From assembly GCA_019314185.1 (NCBI GenBank), contig JAFCZU010000328.1:1-7954 (forward strand): DNA of 7,954 nucleotides, in the 5' to 3' direction. The notes beneath the pieces were generated by a model. The model did no database searches. It saw nothing but the letters and a program-made list of their open reading frames with translations, and had not been told where the DNA came from. Positions within the stretch are counted from its first letter, which is position 1. Every line of letters begins with the position of its first letter. A program made the position numbers and the translations under genes. Origin of the DNA: Deltaproteobacteria bacterium. GTDB lineage: Bacteria > Desulfobacterota > Desulfobacteria > Desulfobacterales > ETH-SRB1. Positions 1 through 7,479 of the stretch are shown piece after piece.

Positions 1-669
1 GTATTTGTTTAGCTCAATCGCAACTATTTCCTGAGTAATTGCTCCAGATCATCGAATCCGTTCTTCTCCTGCAACTTTCATGCCGCCAATGAAAATTCGA
101 TGCGTGAGATGGATTATAACATGGCTTTAGTGCTGTTGCCCGCCCCCCATTCATTCATCCCCTATCCTGCCACCCTCCTGAAGCACTTGAACATCTGCCC
201 GGACATGCTTCTGCTGACCTGGTGTGGGTGTAACTATTCAACTGACTCTGCCACCGCGTAGATTCGTGTGAAGATTGATCATCGTTAGTCCTGTTATGCT
301 CGATGAGCAGTATTTTGAACAAGATGAAACAGGTGGTAAGGATGGAACAAGGGGCATACAATAATAATAGGAATATTTAAAATCTTTTAGTTTAGAGCGG
401 TTTGAAAGCCATTTAGTATGATATCTGATTATGGGAAGTCAACGACCCCAGACTCCGCTTCGTTCATGTCCGTGGCATCGAAAAGGTGCATCGGGGAATT
501 GAAGGAAAATAAGGCACGATAATGAGATAAACAGACTATGTTTTATGCATGTTGTTTTATTGCGTAATTTTTCAAGGAAATTTAGTTTTACACCAGCATT
601 GACAGTTTTCAACCATCTCAACTTTTGATATAATCTTATGTGAAACCCTCTGCATGACGGTTTTCGTAA
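1..669. other. Gap left of the operon: no convincing gene
   Basis: Short frames at 155-361 and 439-621 (minus) lack ribosome binding sites and recognisable motifs, and I do not accept them. A minus stretch at 24-77 reads KLQEKNGFDDLEQLLRK then stop, like the tail of a protein, but a TGA interrupts it upstream (78-80), so it may be a decayed remnant. I find no strong terminator after the SbcC-like stop; the best candidate is the imperfect GAAAACC/GGGTTTC pairing (about 643-666) without a T run. A TATAAT at 629-634 on the plus strand has no good -35. Confidence 0.4.
586..606 (-). repeat. IS21-like terminal motif, copy 1
   Basis: Reads ACTGTCAATGCTGGTGTAAAA on the minus strand and matches 7820-7840 at 18 of 21 positions, same orientation. 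It lies 64 bases past the stop of the SbcC-like gene. No transposase is recognisable next to it, so it is at best an orphan end. Confidence 0.35.
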
Positions 670-3303
670 TCATCCCAATCTAACTACTGTTGCCTCACCG
701 ACGTTGCTGTATCGGTCTGGTACACAAGTGAGGATGATGATTTGGCATTCTCGACCTGCCTTCGCAAGAACGGCTCCCATCAATTTAAGCCGCTCTGGGT
801 CTGTATATCCTAAAGCATCATCTAAAATGAGGGGAGCACCCCCCTCTTTTGAAACGGTCATCGCACAGGCCAAACGAGATATCAAAGAGATTTGTTCTTT
901 AGTGCCCCCACTCAAGGACTCAAATGGGACATTGTAACCATCCATCGTTCGACTAGCAACTTCTAAATTCTCAGTTACCTCGACCTCAAAGGAGTTATTG
1001 AATACAAGACGTCCGAGCTTTTCGATTTTCTCTTTGAGAGGAGCCACATAGGCAAGACGTACCTTATCACGTTCATCTTTCATGGTTTCGTAAAGCAACT
1101 TGGCCGCCGAACCTCTCTGGATCATCGCTGCGTTTTCTTGCTGTATGTGATCGAGATGACTCTGGGTTGCATGAAGCTTCTCATACAAGCCCTCTTCACC
1201 GAAGACCTTGAGGCGAGTTTGTACTTCCGTATTTTCTTTTTGTGCATCGTCACGCTTTTTCTCTACTGTTCGCAAAGAACCTTTCGCCGTTACCTCCAGA
1301 GTTCTTACTCGTTCAGGTTCCTTGCTGCTGAGATCTGTTTCGGCAGACTTGACGTTCTCCTCTTCTGTATGAACACTTTTGGTGAAGTTCGAAAGCTCTG
1401 ATTCGAGGTCGTCATCAGGAGTGGTCTTCTGGGACCGGGCAAGCTCGTTTTCAACACGCTTTAATTCGTCAGCCTTGAGGTCAAGTTTCACCCTCACTTT
1501 CTGGTGTTGTTCACTCACCCCATCGCGCACCTTGCGGGCCGCATCCAGTTCCGTTCTGGCTTCCCCCCATGCATTTTCGGCCATTTCAACCCCAACCTCT
1601 GCACTTCGTAGTTCCTTCTCTGCAGATTCCAGGTTTGGAGAAAGATTGGGTTCCAGTACTCGGTCAGTGGGATAAGCGGGAACACTTTTTCCCAACCCTA
1701 TGACTTTTCTTTCCAGTTCTTCATATGTGAGGTCGCGAAGGTTTTCTGTCTCGATTTCCTTTTGTCTCACTATAGACTGCTGCGCTTCTCGTCGCACATC
1801 AAAGGATTGACTCGCCTCGTCTGCATTGTTCACTCCGGCATCATTGCATGCGGCATCAAGCTTCTGTTTTGCGTCTTCGACCTTTTTTAAAAGATTAGAT
1901 GAACTGGAACCGGCTGTCAACTCCATTTGCAAAGATCCAGGAATCGTCACGCGAACCCGATCAGACACGGATAGGCTGCGTTCCTCGTCTTTTGCAATAG
2001 TGGTTTGTTCATCATCAATCTGGAAGTCGAGATTGGTCAGCCCTCGTAGAAGAACATTCGGTGCACCTATCTCCAACTTCGCCTGAGTTGTAATTAGCGA
2101 ACTCTCAGCCTTCATTATTGCTTTCAGAGTTTCTTTGTCTACACTGTTTTTCGCCAGTAATTCTTCAGCCCGGGCTGCCTCTTCCCAGGCACGATCTATG
2201 CGGGCTTTACGTTCCTTCAGTTGTTCCAAATGCAGTTTATTGTTGAAGTAGTCAAAATCCGCACGACGCAGATTAAGAAGTGATTCCCCCTCTTTGCGTT
2301 GCGCTTCGGCTGCGGTCGAATCCGATTGTGCCTTTTCCATATCAGTCTCCGCCTTCTTGACAGATGTAGTTGATGATTTGATGGATTCGACGAGGTCCGC
2401 GTGTGCTTTATGGGCTTTGGAGACCGTGTCGATAAGGTCTTGACGCACTTCCTTATCGCGCTTTGCGGCCTGTTCAGATTTTTGTGCAGACTCCAACTTA
2501 AGACTAGCAGTTGCAAGAACGGTTTCCAAGCTTTTGATTTCTTCAATGGATTCCGTGTATTCAGAAATATCTCTCTGGAGATTCTGCTCTTGTTTCTTCA
2601 ATCGTTCCAGTTCTCCGCTAAGTTCTGCAGCGCGTCCTATATCCTTTTCTAAGTTCTGGATCTGTCCTTCTAGTGAGCTAACTTCAGTCTCTAATTCCAC
2701 TTGGGATTTTTTTGCCTTCTGAAAGTCATTTTTTTCTTTGCCACTTTCTGTGAAATAACGCCTGTACTCCTCCCGAACCTTCTCGAATAGGCTTTCTTCC
2801 CGAATATCTGCTTGGTGTCCACCCGCAGCAACATCGAGTGCGGCCGACAATGATGATTGATTTGATAAATTGGCTTGCTGAACCGCTTCACCTTGCTGAA
2901 TGCAGAGTGCTTTCCACAGGTCAATGTCAATGGTTTCGCGGAGAATCTCCTCGGCACGTTCATGAGCTTCACGCCCGGTATGGTTTTCCGATTTGGGACT
3001 TGTGATCGTAAGAGTAGTCTCAGGTTTATTGTGAAATCTCTTGAAGTATGTAAAGACGTAGGAACCGCTTTCCGCCTCCAGTTCAATCTCTGGACCTACG
3101 TCTCGCGTTACAGGCTTAATAGCTTTGACCTCACTGTGCTTGCTTGAGTCGAGATAATCGAAAAGAAGCCTTATTGCTTCGCCGAGGCTGGTTTTTCCAG
3201 TCTCATTCGGTCCCTCCACGATAGTTAAGCCATTGGATCCGAATCGCACCTCGGACTCATCAATTCCTCGGTAATTGGCCAGTCGGAGGCGGAGTAGTTT
3301 CAT
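670..3303 (-). CDS. SbcC/Rad50-like coiled-coil ATPase (AAA_23), no CxxC hook
   Basis: 877 residues, last gene of the operon and expected partner of the SbcD-like nuclease. Seen: Walker A GPNETGKTS at 31-39; Q-loop CIQQGE at 134-139; long coiled coils at about 165-400 and 555-755; ABC signature LSGGTKEQ at 797-804; Walker B PLILDDA at 824-830 with D-loop LGYTD. At the H-switch position the sequence is LTCVPDRY (858-865). Between the coils (about 410-465) is a beta-rich stretch with IPGSLQMELTAG instead of a CxxC zinc hook; no Cys pair occurs in the coiled-coil arms. Known: SbcC/Rad50 ATPases gate Mre11-type nucleases on DNA ends. This looks like the YhaN/SbcC-like branch rather than housekeeping SbcC. 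The start is firm: ATG overlaps the previous TGA, with GGAGG five bases upstream. Length is shorter than typical SbcC (about 1000 residues), matching the reduced hook region. Confidence 0.92.
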   Translation of the reverse strand: MKLLRLRLANYRGIDESEVRFGSNGLTIVEGPNETGKTSLGEAIRLLFDYLDSSKHSEVKAIKPVTRDVGPEIELEAESGSYVFTYFKRFHNKPETTLTITSPKSENHTGREAHERAEEILRETIDIDLWKALCIQQGEAVQQANLSNQSSLSAALDVAAGGHQADIREESLFEKVREEYRRYFTESGKEKNDFQKAKKSQVELETEVSSLEGQIQNLEKDIGRAAELSGELERLKKQEQNLQRDISEYTESIEEIKSLETVLATASLKLESAQKSEQAAKRDKEVRQDLIDTVSKAHKAHADLVESIKSSTTSVKKAETDMEKAQSDSTAAEAQRKEGESLLNLRRADFDYFNNKLHLEQLKERKARIDRAWEEAARAEELLAKNSVDKETLKAIMKAESSLITTQAKLEIGAPNVLLRGLTNLDFQIDDEQTTIAKDEERSLSVSDRVRVTIPGSLQMELTAGSSSSNLLKKVEDAKQKLDAACNDAGVNNADEASQSFDVRREAQQSIVRQKEIETENLRDLTYEELERKVIGLGKSVPAYPTDRVLEPNLSPNLESAEKELRSAEVGVEMAENAWGEARTELDAARKVRDGVSEQHQKVRVKLDLKADELKRVENELARSQKTTPDDDLESELSNFTKSVHTEEENVKSAETDLSSKEPERVRTLEVTAKGSLRTVEKKRDDAQKENTEVQTRLKVFGEEGLYEKLHATQSHLDHIQQENAAMIQRGSAAKLLYETMKDERDKVRLAYVAPLKEKIEKLGRLVFNNSFEVEVTENLEVASRTMDGYNVPFESLSGGTKEQISLISRLACAMTVSKEGGAPLILDDALGYTDPERLKLMGAVLAKAGRECQIIILTCVPDRYSNVGEATVVRLG

Positions 3304-4097
3304 GTTTCCCTCCCTGCAAGCCTGACAAGTAGAGCAAGTGCATCGCGTGAAGTGATAGTATCGGGACCTGAATCTTCAATATTGGACCGCAACCGTTCAA
3401 CGGTACGGCTGGCAAAGCCTGAAAAACCAAGGTCCATGAAATCGGCGTCTTCTGGAATTACAACGAGATTATTCATACGCGTTTCGACTGCGCCAAGAAT
3501 CTCTTGAAAATGAGACAGAAGTTCTTCAAGCTCACTATGGAGTGATAGCGAGAGTGCACCGACAAAGCGCAATTTGACAACGGTTCGCTCTTTGTCTTCA
3601 AGGTTCTCAAACCAGTCTCGAAGCGCCTTGATGTCTTCCTTCGTATTGAGGTCTACCTGTTCACGCTCGATGAATTTCCATCTTCCGATATTCACCTCTT
3701 TCATGGTCACACCCAATTCATTGATTGTGGCGACTAAGGCAAAGCCAGGCTTCACTTCCTTATAGTCTGTTGGCTCAGGAGTGCCTGCATACCATACGCG
3801 GCCGCTATCCCCAACCTCAGTGAGAGAATGTCGATCTCCAAGAGCCAGGTATTGAATCTTGTTCTGTGATATCGCATTTTCGGCTGCATTAAGAGAAATA
3901 AGTGCTGGATCATCAGGATTTGGAGACAGTTTGTCCACCGTCCCATGGGCAACACAAACACGCAGAGTATAGACTACGGCTTCAAGTTGTTCAGTTGCCA
4001 AAGCAACTAAATCTTGCAGGGGGCGTTTCGATGCCCAGGGTATCCCTATAATCTCAATGCCTTCGTCAACGCGAATGGGAGTCGTCTCCTCAATCAC
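3300..4097 (-). CDS. SbcD/Mre11-like metallophosphoesterase, carboxy-terminal part
   Basis: 265 residues from a GTG at 4097 that overlaps the preceding TGA (GTGA). Seen: IEIIGIPW (14-21), AHGT with H51 at 50-53, ALGDRHS at 85-91 (D88, H90), and WYAGTPEPTDYKE (102-114), all in the order of the second half of SbcD/Mre11-type nucleases; the rest is the capping/partner-binding region. The classical GHxH ligand pair is GDxH here. No Shine-Dalgarno lies before the GTG, and the residues just upstream in this frame (YVHVIEETTP) continue the family pattern, so this is the second half of one ancestral protein of about 375 residues. It could be made by translational coupling, by ribosomal slippage, or not at all. 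It ends in an ATGA overlap with the SbcC-like gene, its expected ATPase partner. Confidence 0.8.
   Translation of the reverse strand: MIEETTPIRVDEGIEIIGIPWASKRPLQDLVALATEQLEAVVYTLRVCVAHGTVDKLSPNPDDPALISLNAAENAISQNKIQYLALGDRHSLTEVGDSGRVWYAGTPEPTDYKEVKPGFALVATINELGVTMKEVNIGRWKFIEREQVDLNTKEDIKALRDWFENLEDKERTVVKLRFVGALSLSLHSELEELLSHFQEILGAVETRMNNLVVIPEDADFMDLGFSGFASRTVERLRSNIEDSGPDTITSRDALALLVRLAGRET
3309..3313 (-). promoter_or_regulatory. Ribosome binding site of the SbcC-like gene
   Basis: GGAGG, inside a GGGAGGG run, five bases before the ATG at 3303. It lies within the end of the upstream frame, so translation can start independently as well as by coupling through the ATGA overlap. Confidence 0.7.
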
Positions 4098-4414
4098 ATG
4101 GACATAAAAGACGTGCTGCTGTAGACGGATGCAGCGTTGAGCGGATCATGATTGCCGGGAAGCAAGTATACAGGAACAGGCACATCCTTCAAAGCCTCAA
4201 GGGCACGCAAGACGGTCTTTCGATCAACCAGGTTTGACTCGAACACATCCCCACATACCACCATAAACTGGCATTCTTCCTCTTCGGCAATGCACCCCAG
4301 TTCACGGATGGCATCGAATCGGGACTGGGTAAATCTCTCTTGAACTCCTTCTGAGAAAAAATGGCGGGTCATCCCCAATTGCCAGTCGCCTGTATGCAGG
4401 AAGCGAAAGCTCAT
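4094..4414 (-). CDS. SbcD/Mre11-like metallophosphoesterase, amino-terminal part (frame broken)
   Basis: 106 residues holding the first half of a calcineurin-like phosphoesterase domain of the SbcD/Mre11 exonuclease family. Seen: FLHTGDWQLG at 5-14 (metal motif I, D10, with Gln12 where classical Mre11 has His), GDVFESN at 55-61 (D56) and PGNHDP at 86-91 (N88, H89). The frame then runs into MSM and a TGA. Family members are usually about 350-420 residues, so this piece alone lacks the remaining metal ligands, which lie in the next frame (3300-4097). The start at 4414 is preferred because the family begins just before the HT-DW motif and GGAGG lies 11 bases upstream. An ATG at 4450 would add 12 residues, has GAGGA seven bases upstream, and overlaps the previous stop as ATGA; an ATG at 4483 lies inside the previous gene. 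Either a frameshifted gene, a recoded one, or a sequencing error. Confidence 0.78.
   Translation of the reverse strand: MSFRFLHTGDWQLGMTRHFFSEGVQERFTQSRFDAIRELGCIAEEEECQFMVVCGDVFESNLVDRKTVLRALEALKDVPVPVYLLPGNHDPLNAASVYSSTSFMSM
4106..4114 (-). other. Frame break inside the SbcD-like gene
   Basis: On the minus strand the bases acg tct ttt atg read T-S-F-M in the first frame. Slipping back one base on the four-T run gives T-S-F-Y-V-H-V-I-E-E, which joins smoothly to the downstream half and bypasses the TGA at 4094. The run is not a classical X-XXY-YYZ heptamer, and I see no strong downstream pseudoknot. Loss of one T, a larger deletion not divisible by three, or a sequencing error in the T run would all give this picture. 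Position is approximate within a few bases. Confidence 0.55.
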
Positions 4415-4425
4415 TGTGTATTTCC

Positions 4426-4430
4426 CCTCC
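4426..4430 (-). promoter_or_regulatory. Ribosome binding site favouring the 4414 start of the SbcD-like gene
   Basis: GGAGG followed by GG, 11 bases before the ATG at 4414. A competing GAGGA at 4458-4462 lies seven bases before the ATG at 4450. The spacing is better for the upstream start, but the family's amino terminus fits 4414 better. Confidence 0.5.
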
Positions 4431-4446
4431 ATACTTGTGTTCTTGA

Positions 4447-7011
4447 TCATTGCACATTCCTCGTTGCAAAATCTATGCGCCATTTCTTGAGTGACTCCAT
4501 ATCCTGCTGCAACTCATCCGGAGCAGGCAACGCAACCGGGGACTCGCACGGTTGTGAATGTTCATACCGGGAATACTTTGTCATCATGTCATCAAAGAAC
4601 TTACAGTCGGCGTCTGTGATCCGTGCAAGCTTGTCAATCTTACCCAAGGTATTCACCGCTCGCCGATAGCGCTGCACAACATCCGCCAAGAGATCGTGTT
4701 CAATAGTTTTCTCAAGAAGCTTTCTAAATTCAGAGCACAACGACTGCGCATATATGTCGTAAGTCTGTTGCCCCTTGTTCTCGTAGACATTTCGGGCCTC
4801 TTGTAATCGTTGATACAACAATATGTTATTCGCCTTCCTTGGACTTACAGCCCAGAGCTGGATTTCGCCCGGCTCCCCTGTACCCCAGGATTCCTGTTGG
4901 ATGTAAATCACATGCGGTTCACAGCCCGCCTTCTTACCGTAGTCCTGAATTAGCCCAAGCAGCGAAAGGCGATGAGTAAAGACAATCACTTGGCGTTCTT
5001 TCGATAGATAGACCAGCCGCTGCACAACGGCTTCCTCAAAATCCTGGTCCAGCGAGGAGATCGGGTCGTCAAATACGAACGGGGCCGAGTTCTGTTTTTC
5101 CGCTACATCAGCAAGAAAGGCGGCAAGTGAGACAATCCTATGTTCACCTTCACTCAACACGTCTTCCGGTGAGCCATTACTGGTATCTCGCAATTGAAGA
5201 CGATGAAGTACGCGTCCTTTGTTGACCCTTGTCTTGGCCAACTCAATTTTTATTCGATTCGCTCCCAGTTGTTTTAACTCACCGTCAAAGCGTTTAACAA
5301 ATGCCTCTGTAATCAACTCCTCTGCAAGATCACCTTTCTTCCGTGACAATATTGTCGTGTCGGTCAGATTTTTTGCGGCCTGTAAGACATCAACCTGTTT
5401 GAGTCTGCTGATTTCGTCCTCAACAGATTTTCGCTGTTGTGAGAGCCATTTCCTTGCCTGTAATTCAAGCCGTATTGATACCAGATCAGCGCTGTTGTCC
5501 TTCTTTGCATCCTGTTCATATTTTTGAGCCGATTCATCGTAACCGGAGGATCGACTTCGTGCTTCATCTATCCATTCCTTGATTTGCGGTAAAGCATCCA
5601 TGTCTTCAACTGTATCGACTTTGAGTAGCTGGTCCTTTCTGTTACGCAATGCTGTGTAGGCCTTTTCAAGGACAAAAGAATCTTCTGTCTGGTCTAGACC
5701 GGCTGCGTCCGCTTTAGTCCTAAAGTTTTCTACCGAAGGCAACTCTCCGACCCCCTCTATCGCATCATTAAATACTTTCTTTGCTGCTTTGGCCTCCTTC
5801 TGCATTTTACCTTTGACGAATTCTTCGAAGGATTGGATACGCTCTCTAGCCTCATTTGAAAGTGGCTGTTGACAAAGCACACAGCACGCAGCTTCTTCTG
5901 TGCTCGGGAATGCTATATCTTTGTAAGCCTGTTCCTGAGAGTATTTGCGGGCCTGTTCCCAGAGCAGTTTCCAAACATCAGAGCCAACTCCTTCCAGCGG
6001 AGCATCTATAAAAACCTGTTCGGCAGCAGCCTTGGCTGCATTCTGTTTTAAAAGGGAATTTTTTTTTGCAGCCAGGATCTGTCGACAGTTTTCATCTGAA
6101 AGTTTTTTAAGGAAATCTTCCGTATTATAAATTAGATTATCGACATGCTGCTTTTGCGTGCGAAGCTGTTTGGCCTTGTCGGCGGGAGCTTGTTCAGAAA
6201 GCCGTTTCTCCAGCTCCTCCAGTTCTTCATCGTCTTTACCTTTCCAAGCACAGCGTTTTGCGATGTCGTCTGCGGTAATGTCTTTCGAGAGTTCGCTATA
6301 CCATCGTCCAGACACCGTAGAGGCATAATCAGAAGGAACCACAGGTTTCTTCGATACGAGCTTCGCTGATTTGCTGTCCATTATCTTGGACACTTTCCCA
6401 CAAACAGCGATTAGACCAGAGAAAAACAACAACATCGGGGGTTCATAGGTAACTTCATTTTCGTTTGCTATATACACCTGACCACATAATGCATCAAAAA
6501 TATCGATGCTGCACAGGTCCTCGATAATCCCAGAGTTAGTTTGCCATTGAAATTGTTTCACTAATCCGCCTTTTTCGTATGAAATGGAGCATTGTTGTGG
6601 AGACTGTTCTGACGAATAGATATTTGAGTGCAGCGTTTCTGGGTATCGCGCCCCGCACGCATGTTTGAGAATTCGCACATAGCCGGATTTACCAGACCCG
6701 TTTTGGCCGTATACAACCACAAGATTACTTTTTCCAAAATTGAGCGGATTCTTTGGTGCAAGCGCGTTAATATTTTGTACATCGCCAATCGAGCAAAGGT
6801 GAAGGGAATCAGTGGTATCCGCTCTGAAGACGTCGCTGGAGAATGTGTATTCAAGATCTTCGGCAGCGTCAACCACTTCTTTGAGGCACAGTTCTGCAAG
6901 ATCAATCACGTCTTTATCATCAAGGTGGCCCTTCTCCAGCAGTTCCCTGGCTGTTCTCTGAAGCCACTTGGGACGTTTTCTGAACCAAGCACTAAGATTG
7001 TTGATGCTCAT
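4447..7011 (-). CDS. AAA/ABC-type ATPase with zinc-hook-like motif, RloC/PrrC-like (AAA_13)
   Basis: 854 residues, first gene of the operon. Seen: a helical amino end (about 1-90); Walker A GQNGSGKS at 102-109; long helical/coiled-coil stretches (about 250-345 and 385-560); CVLC at 377-380 with an extra Cys at 376, resembling the Rad50/RloC zinc hook; ABC signature LSEGE at 619-623; Walker B FVFDDP at 645-650 followed by SSLD; switch His680 in VIVFTH. The tail (about 735-825) is helical and carries R763-x3-E767 and, 51 residues later, H818 in SRYEHSQ. Known: RloC and PrrC pair such an ATPase with an anticodon-nuclease domain using an Arg-Glu-His set, and RloC has a zinc hook. Inference: a DNA- or stress-sensing ATPase, perhaps with an RNase effector. 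Start chosen from GGAAGG six bases upstream and a complete amino-terminal domain. Its stop overlaps a possible ATG of the next gene (ATGA). Family call is firm, function is not. Confidence 0.9.
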   Translation of the reverse strand: MSINNLSAWFRKRPKWLQRTARELLEKGHLDDKDVIDLAELCLKEVVDAAEDLEYTFSSDVFRADTTDSLHLCSIGDVQNINALAPKNPLNFGKSNLVVVYGQNGSGKSGYVRILKHACGARYPETLHSNIYSSEQSPQQCSISYEKGGLVKQFQWQTNSGIIEDLCSIDIFDALCGQVYIANENEVTYEPPMLLFFSGLIAVCGKVSKIMDSKSAKLVSKKPVVPSDYASTVSGRWYSELSKDITADDIAKRCAWKGKDDEELEELEKRLSEQAPADKAKQLRTQKQHVDNLIYNTEDFLKKLSDENCRQILAAKKNSLLKQNAAKAAAEQVFIDAPLEGVGSDVWKLLWEQARKYSQEQAYKDIAFPSTEEAACCVLCQQPLSNEARERIQSFEEFVKGKMQKEAKAAKKVFNDAIEGVGELPSVENFRTKADAAGLDQTEDSFVLEKAYTALRNRKDQLLKVDTVEDMDALPQIKEWIDEARSRSSGYDESAQKYEQDAKKDNSADLVSIRLELQARKWLSQQRKSVEDEISRLKQVDVLQAAKNLTDTTILSRKKGDLAEELITEAFVKRFDGELKQLGANRIKIELAKTRVNKGRVLHRLQLRDTSNGSPEDVLSEGEHRIVSLAAFLADVAEKQNSAPFVFDDPISSLDQDFEEAVVQRLVYLSKERQVIVFTHRLSLLGLIQDYGKKAGCEPHVIYIQQESWGTGEPGEIQLWAVSPRKANNILLYQRLQEARNVYENKGQQTYDIYAQSLCSEFRKLLEKTIEHDLLADVVQRYRRAVNTLGKIDKLARITDADCKFFDDMMTKYSRYEHSQPCESPVALPAPDELQQDMESLKKWRIDFATRNVQ

Positions 7012-7017
7012 TTGCTA

Positions 7018-7023
7018 CCTTCC
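7018..7023 (-). promoter_or_regulatory. Ribosome binding site of the first operon gene
   Basis: GGAAGG lies six bases before the ATG at 7011 and supports that start. It is a moderately good Shine-Dalgarno match. Confidence 0.6.
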
Positions 7024-7113
7024 TTCTTGGCTGGCTTTCTTCACACAGTGTCACCAAAACACCAAATCACATTTGTTTTTCATTTTCAAAAAATCCTAAT
7101 TGACTTAACTATA

Positions 7114-7142
7114 ATAATAGATCATATGAACATATATATAAA
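7114..7142 (-). promoter_or_regulatory. Candidate sigma70-type promoter of the operon
   Basis: On the minus strand TTTATA (7142-7137, four of six to TTGACA) is followed after 17 bases by TATTAT (7119-7114, five of six to TATAAT). Transcription would start near 7106 and leave a leader of about 95 bases before the ATG at 7011. The surrounding 7080-7170 is very AT-rich, so other -10-like matches exist and the choice is tentative. I see no clear operator in the leader. Confidence 0.35.
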
Positions 7143-7191
7143 TTTAATGTTTATAAAAAATTATCATATACAGAGCTGTAGAAGTGAACCT

Positions 7192-7290
7192 ACGACAGTG
7201 TCGTTCCGGACAGAGGGCCCTACCTGCAGTACCTGTAGGTCATTTGAGTTGTAGTTCCTTCGAGGGTATTTTTGGGCAACGCACCCAAAA
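7192..7290. other. Gap 7012-7376: promoter region plus two small hairpins
   Basis: Between the operon start and the Tn3-derived element I see the AT-rich promoter zone (7080-7170), a short hairpin ACGAC-AGT-GTCGT at 7192-7204, and TTTTGGG (7270-7276) pairing with CCCAAAA (7284-7290) across a 7-base loop. Neither hairpin has a T run on either strand. A minus frame 7220-7351 is open for about 42 codons (SASEDSQQQEIKEFLFYLLG within it) but has no start codon; it may be a gene scrap or chance. Confidence 0.3.
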
Positions 7291-7376
7291 GGTAAAATAA
7301 GAATTCTTTAATTTCTTGTTGTTGCGAGTCTTCCGATGCAGAGATGCATCAATTGCCCGGGATGAGGAACGAAAGT

Positions 7377-7414
7377 TGGGTACAATCCTGCAAAGGTACA
7401 AAACCGGCAATGAA
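7377..7414 (+). repeat. Left terminal inverted repeat of the Tn3-derived element
   Basis: Compared with the reverse complement of 7674-7711, the first 34 bases differ at one position (G versus A in CCT-R-CAAAGG). The last few bases diverge (ATGAA here, ATAAG in the right copy), so the right copy keeps the canonical TAAG end and this one has decayed. Confidence 0.85.
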
Positions 7415-7479
7415 AAAGTAACGGATATTCTATCAGATCAAACCATTCCTCGGTTTGTAGTCTCCCATTTTTACAGCAT

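Noticed and set aside
155..621. Small minus-strand frames 155-361 and 439-621
   Set aside because: No ribosome sites, no domains, and compositions typical of chance frames.
600..634. Plus-strand promoter from TTGACA (599-604) and TATAAT (629-634)
   Set aside because: The spacer is 24 bases, far from 17, and the result would be antisense to the SbcC-like gene.
4103..4120. Classical -1 programmed frameshift heptamer in the SbcD-like gene
   Set aside because: The bases around tct ttt atg do not form X-XXY-YYZ in frame, and I see no strong stimulatory structure; only simple slippage on TTTT remains possible.
4447..7011. Naming the first gene rloC outright
   Set aside because: The ATPase and hook resemble RloC, but the Arg-Glu-His spacing differs and the gene context is not typical, so only a family-level call is justified.
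6628..7254. 208-codon plus-strand open frame
   Set aside because: Mostly antisense to the well-supported start of the first ATPase, without a convincing ribosome site or any recognisable motif.
7378..7412. Both copies of the 38-base repeat can be read as the same peptide (LGTILQRYKTGN), and their two differences are synonymous
   Set aside because: The repeats end abruptly, flanking residues do not match, and the Tn3-type TAAG end and transposase remnant explain them as terminal repeats; two silent differences can be chance.
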